Positions 26,707-36,916 are shown, numbered from the stretch's first letter. The stretch: DNA of 64,000 bases from Deltaproteobacteria bacterium (GCA_002719955.1 PBFW01000009.1:30996-94995); one strand, 5' to 3'. Translations and numbers: made by a program. The notes: generated by a model from the letters alone, not told the origin.

Positions 26707-27487
26707 ACGCGCGCTGCCGATCACCGAACATCTGACGGAGCTGCGCAACCGACTCGGCTGGGTGGTCGGCGCCATGGTGATCGGCGCCGGCCTATCGTTC
26801 AATTTCGCGGAGCAGATCTTTGGTTTCCTGCTTGCTCCAGCGACCGATGCCCTCGCCACCCGAGACAGCCAGCTCCAGGCTATCGCCCCGACCGAAATCT
26901 TCTTCACCTATATCAAGTGCGCGCTGCTCTCGGGCTTCATCCTGACGCTGCCCGTCACCTTCTATCAGCTCTGGTCCTTCGTCGCGCCAGGACTCTACGA
27001 CAACGAACGCAAAGCAGTGCTCCCCTTCGTGTTCTTCTCGACGGCGCTCTTTGCCGGAGGCGCGCTCTTCGGATACTCGATGGTCTTTCCGGTCGTCTTT
27101 CAGTTCTTCAACAGCTGGGACAACGATTGGGTCATTTCCGCCTGGACGATGAAGGAGGTATTCAGCCTGACAACGCGCCTATTCCTGGCGTTCGGCGTCG
27201 CGTTCGAACTGCCACTCTTCGTATTCTTCCTGTCGATTACGGGGATTCTGAGCGCGAAGCAGCTCTTCAAGGCGACACCCTATGCGATCCTGATCGTGTT
27301 CGTTCTCGGCGCGCTGCTCACGCCACCGGATTTCGTGAGTCAACTCTTTCTCGCGGTTCCGATGGTCTTCTTGTATCTGGCGGGGGTCGCCGTCGCGTGG
27401 ATCTTCGATCCCGATCGGCGGGCGGCCAAAGAAGCCCAGGAACAAGCGAAGAAGGCGGGCAGCGCCGTCGCCGAACGCGACGACTAG
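26699..27487 (+). CDS. tatC: Sec-independent protein translocase TatC
   Basis: The product has the six-helix TatC layout. It opens with PITEHLTELRNRL, which carries the conserved Glu/Leu/Arg of the signal-recognition region, and includes FFTYIKCALLSGFILTLP, LWSFVAPGLYDNERK and GALLTPPDFVSQLFLAVPM. It recognises twin-arginine signal peptides. The GTG at 26699 gives the family-like N-terminus and overlaps the tatB stop by eight bases. An in-frame ATG at 26654 would add 15 residues. Confidence 0.93.
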   Translation: MDERALPITEHLTELRNRLGWVVGAMVIGAGLSFNFAEQIFGFLLAPATDALATRDSQLQAIAPTEIFFTYIKCALLSGFILTLPVTFYQLWSFVAPGLYDNERKAVLPFVFFSTALFAGGALFGYSMVFPVVFQFFNSWDNDWVISAWTMKEVFSLTTRLFLAFGVAFELPLFVFFLSITGILSAKQLFKATPYAILIVFVLGALLTPPDFVSQLFLAVPMVFLYLAGVAVAWIFDPDRRAAKEAQEQAKKAGSAVAERDD

Positions 27488-27508
27488 AGGTGGGCCCGGG
27501 CGGAAGCC

Positions 27509-27877
27509 CTAGCTCATCCCATTGCTATAGGTCGCCAGATCGAAATAGTCTCGCCAGATCTTGATCTTCCCGCCTTCCATTTCAAAGACGCCCAGGCAGG
27601 GCAGATCGACCCCCTTATCCCCCGCCCGCGTTCGATCGAGTCGTTCCGTAAAAACGAGATTGCCCTCGCTCGCGATGTGGATCAGATCCCATTCGGTCTC
27701 GGTCCAGGCCGCCGAAAAGCCGCGAATGAGTTGCTCGACGTTCTCGCGCCCTGAGACCGGCGCCATGGGCATGTTGTGATAGGTCCCATCGTCGCTGAAA
27801 TAGGTGACCAACTCCCCCGGATCCAATCGGCTCCACGCCCCGACGAATTCCCGAATGATCTGCTCGTTCTCAGACAT
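27509..27877 (-). CDS. Limonene-1,2-epoxide hydrolase-like protein
   Basis: A 122-residue NTF2-fold protein close to the limonene-epoxide hydrolase family. The catalytic Arg-x-Asp is Arg79-Leu-Asp81 in TERLDRTRAGDKG and the second Asp is Asp110 in IWRDYFD. All three match the Asp-Arg-Asp triad of the Rhodococcus enzyme in order and approximate spacing. It probably adds water to an epoxide, with unknown substrate. AAGGAG before the ATG is a good ribosome site. Convergent with tatC, 21 bases apart. Confidence 0.85.
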   Translation of the reverse strand: MSENEQIIREFVGAWSRLDPGELVTYFSDDGTYHNMPMAPVSGRENVEQLIRGFSAAWTETEWDLIHIASEGNLVFTERLDRTRAGDKGVDLPCLGVFEMEGGKIKIWRDYFDLATYSNGMS

Positions 27878-27936
27878 CGTGCTCCTTTCGAAATCTCGCG
27901 TCGTGCGCGACCGAACCGCGCCTCATGCTCCCCCGA

Positions 27937-28545
27937 CTATAGCTCCACTCGAAAGTGGAGCTGGATTTCGGCCTTGACCGACATCGGATTCCAGCGGTTT
28001 GGCGCCTTCCCGACTCCGAACTCCATCCGGTCGATGGCCAGGCTCCCCTCGAAGGCGAGTGGATCTTCGTCCAAGAGGACGACCTCCCCTTCCACCGTCT
28101 TCTGAACGCCGTGGAGATCGATGTCGAAGCGAGCCAGAAAGAGCGGGCGACCCGCCTCGGTTTCCCCCTTCGGACGGGCGGAATGAACGCGAGCCACGGC
28201 GACTGGATAGCGCTCGACGTCGAAGAAATCGGGGTTTCGAAGATGGTTGTCACGCCGATTGATTCCCGTGTCAATGCTCGAGAGATCGACCTCGATCAGC
28301 GCAAAGCTCTCGGACAGAGCCGCGAGATCCACCTCGCTTTCGACAACTCGCCACGTATGAAATCGCCCGTTCGCGGTCACAAACGCGTTCTTCCCGACGA
28401 ATTCGATGCTCCCTGGCGATTCCATTTCCGATAGAGATTCGGCCTCGGCCGTTTCGATCACTAGCGGAAGAAGGCCTAGCAGAAGCACCCCAACCACGGC
28501 CATGAGTCCAGCCTTCTGAAGACTCTGAATTCCCTTCGTTCGCAC
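27937..28545 (-). CDS. YceI-family secreted protein
   Basis: A 202-residue protein with an N-terminal signal peptide (about 12-36, ending in ETAEAES) and a YceI lipocalin-like domain, shown by the INRRDNHLRNPDFFDVERYP segment, which is characteristic. YceI proteins bind isoprenoid-type lipids in the periplasm. A GTG start at 28545 is used because GGAGGAG lies immediately upstream. The gene precedes the epoxide-hydrolase-like gene by about 60 bases, so they may be one unit. Confidence 0.88.
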   Translation of the reverse strand: MRTKGIQSLQKAGLMAVVGVLLLGLLPLVIETAEAESLSEMESPGSIEFVGKNAFVTANGRFHTWRVVESEVDLAALSESFALIEVDLSSIDTGINRRDNHLRNPDFFDVERYPVAVARVHSARPKGETEAGRPLFLARFDIDLHGVQKTVEGEVVLLDEDPLAFEGSLAIDRMEFGVGKAPNRWNPMSVKAEIQLHFRVEL

Positions 28546-28620
28546 CCGTCTCCTCCTCTTTTCGACCTGCGCGTCTCGTGACCTTCACCGAGAACATCGC
28601 ACTGCCGCGGAATCTCTGCA

Positions 28621-29879
28621 TCACGGATGGACACACTTCGGGCAGATTGACGAGCGACGCCACCCATTCCTCGCCGCCTGTCCGCTGTCCGCCATCGTTC
28701 GGGCCAGCGCACTCGTCGGGTCGGCGTGGTCTCGGGTCTGATCCCGGCGGTCCATGCCCCACGCACGTCGGCTGAGGCACAGCGGGCGACCTGATGTGCG
28801 TAGAACTCGGCACCGAATGCGACGGACGCCCTTCACACTGAAGAAAACGATCGTGAGACCACCCACGATCATGAGCAGTTTCGCCATGGCCTGAATGACC
28901 CGAACGATGACCTTGCACCCATCGAAGCGGTCTTCCTCGAAGCCATCATCACGCTCTTCGGGCGAAACCGGCGTGTGGAGGTTTTCGGCGACGAACTCCT
29001 GCTGGAACTGAAAGAACTCGGCGCGATCGGAGTCGACCCGAATACGCACCCAATGGCCATAGGGAGAACCAAAACCCTCGCGGCGAGTAAAGGTCTGGAT
29101 CGACTCCACAGATTCATCGACCGTCGGCCTGTCCACCCGAAAACAATGACTGTCTCCGTTTGCGAGGACGACGGGGCCTGCGAAATTGCGGACGTTGTGA
29201 ATGAGTCTTCGCTCGAAATTGGCGAAGACCGGATCCACCCTGAGCCATTTGGGATTCATCAGATGCAGCATCATCGGATTCCCGCTGATGGGCCAGAGAC
29301 TCACCTGGGCCGCCAGGAACACCCCCGTACTATCGTTCGCCCGCAAAACGAAAGGCCTCGTCGAGCCAGGCTTCGCCGGCAGCGATCAGCTCATTGCGAG
29401 ATTCCGATGTCTCGTCCGGCCAGGGAACGGCGCGCGGCGCGATCATGTGGAGCGTGGCGAAGACGACGCCTTCTTCAGTTGGCCACCGGGTCGTGGCCGC
29501 GATCGGCCCAGTCGTCGCCCCCGGCGTCAGTATGAAGGGAACGCCGAGCCCGAGAAACCATTCCCTGCGTCCACGAAAGAGCGACTCCGAACAATCGCTG
29601 TAGGTGGGATTGGGGAGGTCGCCTAAGATGAAGGACTAACGAGCGTGCCGCGTCTTCACGCAGATGCGACATCCCGGCATGGTCGCGGGGGGACGCGGGG
29701 GCGGGGAGTAGGGGTGATCGCCGATCACAGCGAAGTGCAAAGCGCCGGATCCATCGGCGGGAGGGGCGGCGGCGGCAAGCGAAGCCCACGACGAGCACCC
29801 AGGTCAACGCCAGCATCACCTCCGCGCTCACCGACGGGCCCCCGACTTCGATCACCGATTCAGGCCGAACTCTCATCAT
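28621..29879 (-). pseudogene. Decayed metallophosphoesterase (calcineurin-like)
   Basis: Pieces of one metallophosphatase lie in order on this strand but in different frames. They are a signal-peptide-like start (from 29879), ALHFAVIGDHPYSP (near 29725), LVLHL then GDLPNPTYSDC (frame change near 29623), PFILTPG then DDWADRGHDP (near 29520), TLHMIAPRAVPWPDETSES, and finally VLANGDSHCFRVDRP to GSPYGHWVRIRVDS (29346 to 28969). At least four or five frame changes and several stops separate the metal-binding GD, GD and HxD-type motifs. Homology ends near 28969, and the frame then runs on to 28621 through a short hydrophobic segment. It looks inactive. Confidence 0.75.
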
Positions 29880-29891
29880 ACGCGAGAAACC

Positions 29892-31583
29892 TCATCCTCG
29901 GTTGGAAGGGATCCGCACCTCGTGCACGGCGGAGCATTTCACACGTAGGACCCGATCTCGCAATCCGACATCAAAGCCGCCCTTCTTGCGGGCGACGACG
30001 GTGATGCGAAAGGGGGCCTCACGGTGTGTGATCGTCACGATCGCGTTCCCATCACTCAAGAGATCCAGCGGGATCTCGGTCTCCCCCAGACGAACGTTGT
30101 CGCCCAGAACCTCGGCCAGGACCGCATCCGCCTTGGGCAAGGCGACCTCGAAGCGCGAAGCAGCGCCGGGGTCGATCGCAGCCGCACGATGCGCCACTAC
30201 CGCTAGGACGAGATCACGCAGGTCGCCGTCGAGGGGACCGAGGCCATCGGCCATTTCATTCTCGATGAACGCTGTGTCGTAGGCACCCTCGCGGAACACT
30301 CCGTTCTCGCAGACGCGCCGCAGGAAGGGCAGTCCCGTTCGAATCCCAGCGATCGTGAACACCTCGAGTGCAGCCGTGAGGCGTGCGAGCGCCTCCTCGC
30401 GATCGCGCCCGGACACGATCAGCTTGGCGATCATCGGATCGTAATGCGACGAAACCGTCTGGCCGCCTTCGAATCCCGAATCGAGGCGGATCCCTGGCCC
30501 ACTCGGCGCGACCCAGGCGACGATCGGCCCGGGAGAGGGGATGAAATTTTTTTCTGGATCCTCGGCATAGATGCGCGCCTCGATCGCATGTCCCGAAATC
30601 GAAACCTCCTCCTGCGCGATAGAGAGTGCTTCACCCGCTGCCATGCGAATCTGCAGATCGACCAGATCGACATTCGCCACCGCCTCGGTGACGGGGTGCT
30701 CCACCTGAATTCGCGTATTCATCTCGAGAAAGAAGAACTCGCCTCGCGCGTCGACGAGGAATTCGCAGGTTCCGGCACCGACGTACCCCACCGCGCGCGC
30801 CGCCCGCACCGCGGCGTCCCCCATCGAAGCGCGAAGCTCCGGAGTCATTCCGAAGGCGGGGGCCTCCTCGATGAGTTTCTGATGGCGTCGCTGGATCGAG
30901 CATTCGCGCTCGCCGAAATGAATCGTGTGGCCGGTCGAGTCGGCCATGATCTGGATTTCGATATGCCGTGGCCTGATCAGGCATTTCTCCAGATAGACCG
31001 TACCGTCCCCAAAAGCCGCCTCAGCCTCGCTCGCCGCACGTTCGAGCGCCGCCGCGAGTTGCGATTCGTCATCGACGCGGCGCATCCCACGGCCGCCCCC
31101 TCCGGCGCTCGCTTTGACCAACACCGGGTATCCGATTTCTGCGGCTGCCCTACAGGCCTCCTCCGCATCGGTGATCTGCTCGCCACCGGGAACGATCGGC
31201 ACACCGGCTTCGATCATCCGCTCGCGGGCGGCGATCTTGAGCCCCATCGCACCAATCACTTCAGGGGTCGGGCCGATGAAGACGATTCCCGCCTCGGTCA
31301 CGGTCCGTGCAAATTCAGCGTTCTCCGAAAGGAATCCGTAGCCGGGGTGGATGGCGTCCGCACCGACCTGCTTCGCGAGCCCGACAATCCTCGCGACGTC
31401 GAGATAGCTATCCGTCGCGCGCGCCGGGCCACAGCAGATGGCTTCGTCCGCGAGGCGCTTATGAAGCGCGTCCTCGTCGGCCTCGGAATAGACGGCAACG
31501 GAACGCACCTCCAGGCGACGGCACGCCTCGACGATGCGGACGGCGATCTCCCCCCGATTCGCGATCAAGATCTTCTTGAACAT
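29892..31583 (-). CDS. Acyl-CoA carboxylase biotin carboxylase subunit (no biotin carrier domain)
   Basis: A 563-residue protein starting KKILIANRGEIAVRI with the biotin carboxylase ATP-grasp fold, including KASAGGGGRGMR, the EMNTRIQVEHPVTE signature and KLIVSGRDREEAL. About 110 extra residues follow the carboxylase core, but no EAMKM biotinyl-lysine motif is present. The enzyme must therefore use a separate carrier, or belong to a propionyl/methylcrotonyl-type system with the carrier elsewhere. No carboxyltransferase gene lies nearby. GGGAGGG precedes the ATG. Confidence 0.9.
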   Translation of the reverse strand: MFKKILIANRGEIAVRIVEACRRLEVRSVAVYSEADEDALHKRLADEAICCGPARATDSYLDVARIVGLAKQVGADAIHPGYGFLSENAEFARTVTEAGIVFIGPTPEVIGAMGLKIAARERMIEAGVPIVPGGEQITDAEEACRAAAEIGYPVLVKASAGGGGRGMRRVDDESQLAAALERAASEAEAAFGDGTVYLEKCLIRPRHIEIQIMADSTGHTIHFGERECSIQRRHQKLIEEAPAFGMTPELRASMGDAAVRAARAVGYVGAGTCEFLVDARGEFFFLEMNTRIQVEHPVTEAVANVDLVDLQIRMAAGEALSIAQEEVSISGHAIEARIYAEDPEKNFIPSPGPIVAWVAPSGPGIRLDSGFEGGQTVSSHYDPMIAKLIVSGRDREEALARLTAALEVFTIAGIRTGLPFLRRVCENGVFREGAYDTAFIENEMADGLGPLDGDLRDLVLAVVAHRAAAIDPGAASRFEVALPKADAVLAEVLGDNVRLGETEIPLDLLSDGNAIVTITHREAPFRITVVARKKGGFDVGLRDRVLRVKCSAVHEVRIPSNRG

Positions 31584-31727
31584 CCGCCCTCCCGGTGGCC
31601 ACTCGATTCGCTACGGCCCACGATCGCTTCGAACCCGATCACCTCCCCGAGACGCGAAACGGCCGGCCACCCCACAAGGCGACCGACCGTCTCTCCAAGT
31701 CGAACCCAAATGCGCAGGCCGGCGGCT

Positions 31728-33014
31728 CTAGAGCGACGCAATCTCACCGAGCATCTGCTGAAGCTTGGATTCGTATTCCTTGAGATCGATAGGCGTCTTG
31801 GCCACACCCGAATCGATCGCCGCCTGCGCGACCGCGGGAGCGACATAGAGCAGCACGCGCGGATCGAAGGGCTTCGGGATGATATATTTCGGTCCGAAAT
31901 CGAAGGATTCACCCGGATAGGCCCTCTTCACCGCATCGGGGACGGCCTCGCCACGCTGCGCGAGCTCCGCCAACGCATGGGTGGCCGCGAGCTTCATCTC
32001 TTCGTTGATCTTGCTCGCACGCACGTCGAGCGCACCGCGGAAGATGAAGGGGAAGCCCAGCACGTTGTTGACCTGATTCGCGTAGTCCGAGCGACCCGTC
32101 GCGCAGATTGCATCGGGGCGCGCGTCCTTCGCATCAATCGGCGTGATCTCCGGATCCGGATTCGCCATGGCGAAGACCATCGGACGATCCGCCATCGATT
32201 TGACCATCTCCTTCGTGACGACGCCCGCCTGCGAAAGCCCAACGAAGACGTCGCATCCGACCATCGCGTCCGCGAGCGTCCGCGTCGCGGTCTCGGCAAC
32301 GAACTCTTCCTTGTACTTGTTGAAGCCCTCGCCGCGCCCCTTGTACATCACCCCACGGCTATCGCACATCAGGATATTCTCGCGCTTCACGCCGAGATCC
32401 TTGTAGAGCTTCGCGCAGGAAATGGCCGCGGCACCCGCGCCCGAAAAGACGACCTTCACATCCTCGATCTTCTTCTGCTGAATTTCGAGTCCGTTCAGCA
32501 GCGCTGCCGCCGAGATGATGGCCGTTCCGTGCTGATCGTCATGGAAGACGGGGATATCGAGAGACTCCTTGAGCCTTTCCTCGATCTCGAAGCACTCGGG
32601 GGCGCGGATATCTTCGAGGTTGATGCCACCGAAGGTCGGCGAGATCAACTCGCAGAACTTGATGATTTCTTCGACGTCCTGACTATCAACCTCGATGTCA
32701 AAGACATCGATATCGGCGAAGCGCTTGAAGAGGACGCCCTTGCCCTCCATCACCGGCTTGCCGGCGAGGGCGCCGATATTGCCCAGCCCGAGCACGGCGG
32801 AGCCATTGCTGATCACCGCGACCAGATTGCCTTTGGCCGTGTACTTGTAGGCGTCCTCGGGATTCTTTTCGATCTCGAGGCAGGGGGCGGCAACACCGGG
32901 GGAGTAGGCCAGCGACAGGTCGTCGGCCGTGACACAATCCTTGGTCGGCACGACCTTGATCTTACCGGCACGACCCTTGGCGTGATATTCGAGGGCATCG
33001 TCGTTGAGACTCAC
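31728..33014 (-). CDS. NAD(P)-dependent malic enzyme, short form
   Basis: A 428-residue malate dehydrogenase (decarboxylating). It has the malic-enzyme blocks [47 protein letters not shown] and the dinucleotide-binding [10 protein letters not shown]. The short length lacks the C-terminal phosphotransacetylase-like domain of long MaeB. It converts malate to pyruvate and CO2. The start is a GTG at 33014 with AAGGA eight bases upstream. Next gene downstream is the biotin carboxylase, 144 bases away. Confidence 0.94.
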   Translation of the reverse strand: MSLNDDALEYHAKGRAGKIKVVPTKDCVTADDLSLAYSPGVAAPCLEIEKNPEDAYKYTAKGNLVAVISNGSAVLGLGNIGALAGKPVMEGKGVLFKRFADIDVFDIEVDSQDVEEIIKFCELISPTFGGINLEDIRAPECFEIEERLKESLDIPVFHDDQHGTAIISAAALLNGLEIQQKKIEDVKVVFSGAGAAAISCAKLYKDLGVKRENILMCDSRGVMYKGRGEGFNKYKEEFVAETATRTLADAMVGCDVFVGLSQAGVVTKEMVKSMADRPMVFAMANPDPEITPIDAKDARPDAICATGRSDYANQVNNVLGFPFIFRGALDVRASKINEEMKLAATHALAELAQRGEAVPDAVKRAYPGESFDFGPKYIIPKPFDPRVLLYVAPAVAQAAIDSGVAKTPIDLKEYESKLQQMLGEIASL

Positions 33015-33538
33015 AACAGAATCCTTTTTTCTAGCTCCAAGCCGCCGCCAACTCCCCGGTCAGCCGAGAAACGGTTCCGGGGACTGGCGCGCGTCTAGGC
33101 GCATCTGGCTCCATCCACCCACCCGATCATCCGACGATCCGAACACGTGCGCTCCGCGCGTCGCCGCGCATTCGTCTGCGGTAGCTCGGCTCAGCTCTCT
33201 GGCTGCGATTCGAACCGCTCTCTCGGCTGCGTAGCGTTCAGCACCTGCTCAGCCTTCATCCGACCAGCGTGAATGGAGTTCGCAAAGCCTACGATGGGTT
33301 CCCGCAGCACGAGCGAAAGGGCTCATGAGCGTATCAGTGTGTGGGTGCTGCGTCGACGGAAGTGCCGCGACAGATTCAGAAATCCGCGCATTGTCAACAA
33401 TCGGCACCGCCCAGAGACGGCGCCAGCTGCCGTTCATGGCCCCAGGTGCAGCTGCGCTGAGCGAATCCGCCATTGTGAGCGAACCCGAAAGCGCGCGGAG
33501 GGAAGCCCCCGGGCAACATTCGAGGTCGGCAGGGGGAC
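33015..33538. other. Intergenic region between acyl-CoA dehydrogenase and malic enzyme genes
   Basis: About 520 bases without a convincing gene on either strand. The short frames here have no family resemblance or ribosome site. A TTCGAA palindrome near 33211 recalls a tRNA T-loop, but no tRNA fold can be drawn around it. The malic enzyme promoter probably lies in the part next to 33014. Confidence 0.4.
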
Positions 33539-34678
33539 TCATTCGCGGCTCAATTCACGGGCGATGACGACGCGCTGGATCTGATTGGTCCCCTCGTAGA
33601 TCTGCATGAGCTTTGCATCCCGCATGAGTTTCTCGACCGGATATTCGCGGGTATATCCGTTCCCCCCGAAGATCTGGACGGCGTCAGTGGTCGCCTCCAT
33701 GGCCACGTCGGTCGCGAAACATTTCGCCATGGCGCTCTGTTTGGCCGCGCGTCGACCGGCGTCGAGCAGCCAGGCGCTCTGCATCGTGAGCAGTCGACTC
33801 GCCTCGATCCCCTTCGCCATATCTGCCAGCATGAACTGGATCGCCTGGAAATCGCCGATCTGCTGACCGAACGCCTTCCGCTCACCCGCGTAGGCGAGGC
33901 TTTCCTCGAGGGCACGCCGCGCGATTCCTACTGCGAGCGCGGCCACCTGTGGGCGTGCGCGATCGAGGGTCGCCATCGCGATCTTGAAACCTTCGCCCTC
34001 GGCGCCGAGGCGCTGTCGCTCCGGCACACGGACGTCGTCGAAATGTACGAGCGTCGTGTCGCTCGCGCGTTGGCCCATCTTGTCTTCCTTGCGACCCGGC
34101 GTGAGGCCGGGCGTACCGGCGGGAATCACGAACGCGCTCATGCCCTTGTGGCGCGAGGATCGATCGAGGGTCGCAAAGACCGTATATAGATCCGCATAGC
34201 CACCGTTGGTGATCCAGGCCTTGGTCCCGTTCAGGATATAATCACCGCCATCACGCTGAGCCTGGAGTTGAAGACCCGCGACGTCCGAGCCCGCTCCGGG
34301 CTCGGAGAGACAGAAGGCCATCAACTTGTAGTCCTCTGCACAGGGGCCCAGCCACTCCCGACATTGGTCATCGGAACCACCGAGCAGAATGGGGTTGAGA
34401 GCAAGGTCATTGCTGATAATCGAAGTCGTGATGCCCGAGCAACCGCGCGCGAGCTCTTCGACGCCGATGCAGGCCGCCACCACAGGCAGGCCAACGCCTC
34501 CGAATTCCTCGGGAATACCCGTATGCGAGAGGCCGAGTTCCCAAGCTTTCTTGAGTACATCGATGGGGAAATCACCGGTCACATCGCACTCGGCGGCGAT
34601 CGGGATGATCTCCTCGTCCGCGAAGCGCCGGGCCGTGGCCTGAAGGCTGAGTAGGGCGTCGTCGAGTTCGAAGTCCAT
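33539..34678 (-). CDS. Acyl-CoA dehydrogenase
   Basis: A 379-residue FAD enzyme of the acyl-CoA dehydrogenase family. Flavin and substrate blocks are [26 protein letters not shown] and [20 protein letters not shown]. The catalytic base is Glu362 in YEGTNQIQR, the position used by short- and medium-chain enzymes. It oxidises an acyl-CoA to the trans-2-enoyl-CoA. Chain length is not readable. The IclR-type regulator gene lies 58 bases upstream on the same strand, so it may be co-transcribed. Confidence 0.95.
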   Translation of the reverse strand: MDFELDDALLSLQATARRFADEEIIPIAAECDVTGDFPIDVLKKAWELGLSHTGIPEEFGGVGLPVVAACIGVEELARGCSGITTSIISNDLALNPILLGGSDDQCREWLGPCAEDYKLMAFCLSEPGAGSDVAGLQLQAQRDGGDYILNGTKAWITNGGYADLYTVFATLDRSSRHKGMSAFVIPAGTPGLTPGRKEDKMGQRASDTTLVHFDDVRVPERQRLGAEGEGFKIAMATLDRARPQVAALAVGIARRALEESLAYAGERKAFGQQIGDFQAIQFMLADMAKGIEASRLLTMQSAWLLDAGRRAAKQSAMAKCFATDVAMEATTDAVQIFGGNGYTREYPVEKLMRDAKLMQIYEGTNQIQRVVIARELSRE

Positions 34679-34736
34679 GGGGTTCCGATTGGTTCGGGAG
34701 ATCCTGTGGGCAGCCTTCGAGGCACGGTCCTATTCG

Positions 34737-35627
34737 CTAGATCGGCGACCCGAGTTCGCTCGAGAGCCGGCTCGCCGCCGCACTGATCGCATCGGCCACG
34801 GCACCGTGGAGCGTCTCTTCGCCGAGCCGACTACTCGGTCCCGACAACGACAACGCCGCGATCACGCGCGCACTCGCGTCGCGAACCGGCGCCGCGACAC
34901 ACCGCAACCCGACGGCGAATTCTTCGAGGTCCGTCGCATAGCCACGAACCTGGGTCACCCGCAGATCGTCCATCAGCTTGACCGGGTCGATGAGGGTCGC
35001 GTCCGTATATCGCTCGAGCTTCCCGTCCGGGAACTCCGCCTCGAAGGCCTGCGATACCCCGACCCCAAGTGTCGTCTCAGCCTCACCCGAACCCTCCCCC
35101 GACTCGACGCCTCTCCTCTTCAAGACCCGCCCGGCCGAAAGAAGACCGTTGTTCGCGATCTCTCCGGCCAGCAGTGCCTTCCCGATCGCTGTGCAATGGG
35201 TGCCGAGTCGAACGCCGACTCTTGTCCCCGTCAGCACGAGCTGATCCGGCAGGACACCGTCGAGATGAACGACCTCTCGCCCGGCCATGACACCCAGATG
35301 GGCGGTCTCACCGACCTCCCGCACCAGATTTTCGAGGATCGGCCGCGCCAGGCTCATCAAGGTATGGCTTCGTGCGAATGCATGGCCTAATTCGAGACAG
35401 CGGGGCCCGAGATGATAGAGCTCGGTCGAGGGCGTCTGCTGGATATATCCGGCGAGTTCGAGCGTGGCCAGCAGGCGAAAGGCGTTGTTTTTATGCAGCC
35501 CCAGTTCGCGCGCGAGTTCGCTCACGCCCATCTCGGGCTCCGTGTGAAAGACCTCCAGCATCCGAAGCGCGTTGGTCACGGTTTGGATCGCATATTCGCT
35601 CTTCGGCTTGCTGGAGACCTTCGCCAT
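34737..35627 (-). CDS. IclR-family transcriptional regulator
   Basis: A 296-residue regulator with an N-terminal winged helix-turn-helix (MGVSELARELGLHKNNAFRLLATLE, about residues 34-58) and a C-terminal effector-binding IclR domain containing TRVGVRLGTHCTAIGKALLA. IclR proteins control catabolic genes in response to small acids. Position upstream of the acyl-CoA dehydrogenase suggests that enzyme as a target. A short Glu/Ser/Gly-rich insertion near residue 175-190 is unusual. The ATG at 35627 follows a GGGG-type ribosome site. Confidence 0.92.
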   Translation of the reverse strand: MAKVSSKPKSEYAIQTVTNALRMLEVFHTEPEMGVSELARELGLHKNNAFRLLATLELAGYIQQTPSTELYHLGPRCLELGHAFARSHTLMSLARPILENLVREVGETAHLGVMAGREVVHLDGVLPDQLVLTGTRVGVRLGTHCTAIGKALLAGEIANNGLLSAGRVLKRRGVESGEGSGEAETTLGVGVSQAFEAEFPDGKLERYTDATLIDPVKLMDDLRVTQVRGYATDLEEFAVGLRCVAAPVRDASARVIAALSLSGPSSRLGEETLHGAVADAISAAASRLSSELGSPI

Positions 35628-36393
35628 CTTTACCCCGCCCCTTCTCGCACTTCGATTTCATACCCGCTTCCGTCTGTCCGAACCGATCCCACCCGCGTGG
35701 ACGCCCCCCTTAGATGAGAGATCAACCGGCCACGCCGACGACGGCGCGCGACCCGATCAGCGATTGTCTTCCGCAACGATCGAGACAGTCGCGATGACCT
35801 CATCCCACAGGCGCACCCGATGAGCGCGATCCAAAGGCGGGAATGTCATCACAGATCATGGAAAGCGTATCGGAGAGATGCGCTGTGTGGATGAAGGACT
35901 TCATCGTGGGCGATTTCCGATGCTTGTCTCGATCCGATACCCTGTTCCGGTCGACTGGATGTCGAAGGGAGACTCGAGTCGGCTCGGGCAACAGCATTGA
36001 CGACCGGAAATTGAAACTGACCAACGAACGAATATGACTGCAGGCGATTCGGGGGACAGCGTTCGAAAAGAGTCGATCCATGAAGCCCAAGGGGTTCGCT
36101 ATTTCTAACGCAAACGCCCGAGACATGTCAAGAAAAATTAAAGCAACCGTCGCACGACAAAAACGATTCATCGATTAATGTGTCTAACCGATCAAATGTA
36201 GTCCAGTGACGGCAAAGGGGGTTCGGTCGCCTCCGGAGAACCAACCCGCACACAGAAATCTTCGTGATCGCGCGGCACTCATCGGCGTGGGGTGCAACAG
36301 ATGACGCGTCGGCTCGGCTCGCCGAAGGTCCGTCGCGGCGACCCGGAACGCGCCTAACGAACAAGCGCGACGTGACGAGCCATATGAAGAGGG
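35628..36393. other. Long intergenic region with a lower-GC island
   Basis: About 770 bases with no recognised gene. From about 35840 to 36260 the base composition falls clearly below the surroundings (runs such as AAGAAAAATTAAAG). Short frames exist on both strands, including one at 35843-36037 on the plus strand, but none has a family resemblance or good ribosome site. It could be remnant or regulatory DNA upstream of the IclR gene. Confidence 0.4.
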
Positions 36394-36903
36394 CTAGGCG
36401 CGCGGGCGCTCAGAGGCGCGAGCCGCCATCTCGTTCGCAAGGAGCTCCACGATGAGGGCCATTGCCCCCAATGCGATCGCGATGTCCGCGAAACTGAGAT
36501 CGGGAATCGCGTTGGACGTGATCGGACCGAGGTGGAGGAAGTCGAGACCGGAACCGTAGCGAAATCGGTCGAGCGCGTAGCTTGCAATTCCACCGAGCAT
36601 CGCGCCCAAGGCCGCAGCACTGCCCTGTTCCCCATGGGGCAGGCCGCGATAGAAGGCGAGGATCAGTACGCTGGTGCACAACGCAAGAATCGAAAACCCG
36701 ATCAGTTGCGCGAGCGGCGCCCACTCCCGAAAGAACCCGAAGGCAGCTCCCATCGACGGCACGTGTGTCAGGGCGAGCACGTTGCCCACGAGCGGAATGC
36801 GCGCGCCGACCTCGAGCGTCGTCATCGTGTAAAACTTGCCCAGTTGGTCGAGCGACATCGCGAGGACGGCGACGGGAAGGAAGGCGATGCGCTTGCTGCC
36901 CAT
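36394..36903 (-). CDS. Divergent signal peptidase II (LspA)-like membrane protein
   Basis: A 169-residue protein with four membrane segments and the LspA plan. It has an early DQLGK, a GAAFG segment, LDRFRYGSGLDFL carrying Asp112 and a second Asp140 in LSFADIAI. The two aspartates match the LspA catalytic dyad (E. coli Asp114 and Asp141). The conserved asparagines around them are missing: HVPSMGAAF for the N-x-GAAF type, SYALD for GNLID and LSFAD for FNVAD. It may be a paralogue with altered specificity or reduced activity. The ATG at 36903 gives family length. Confidence 0.75.
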   Translation of the reverse strand: MGSKRIAFLPVAVLAMSLDQLGKFYTMTTLEVGARIPLVGNVLALTHVPSMGAAFGFFREWAPLAQLIGFSILALCTSVLILAFYRGLPHGEQGSAAALGAMLGGIASYALDRFRYGSGLDFLHLGPITSNAIPDLSFADIAIALGAMALIVELLANEMAARASERPRA

Positions 36904-36916
36904 CTCGGAAGGCCCC

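Noticed and set aside
30444..33098. Very long open frame on the plus strand opposite biotin carboxylase and malic enzyme
   Set aside because: It is antisense to two clearly conserved genes. Its translation has no family resemblance and long antisense frames are common in GC-rich DNA.
33190..33235. TTCGAA-containing segment resembling a tRNA T-arm
   Set aside because: The stems around it do not pair and no anticodon or acceptor stem can be drawn.
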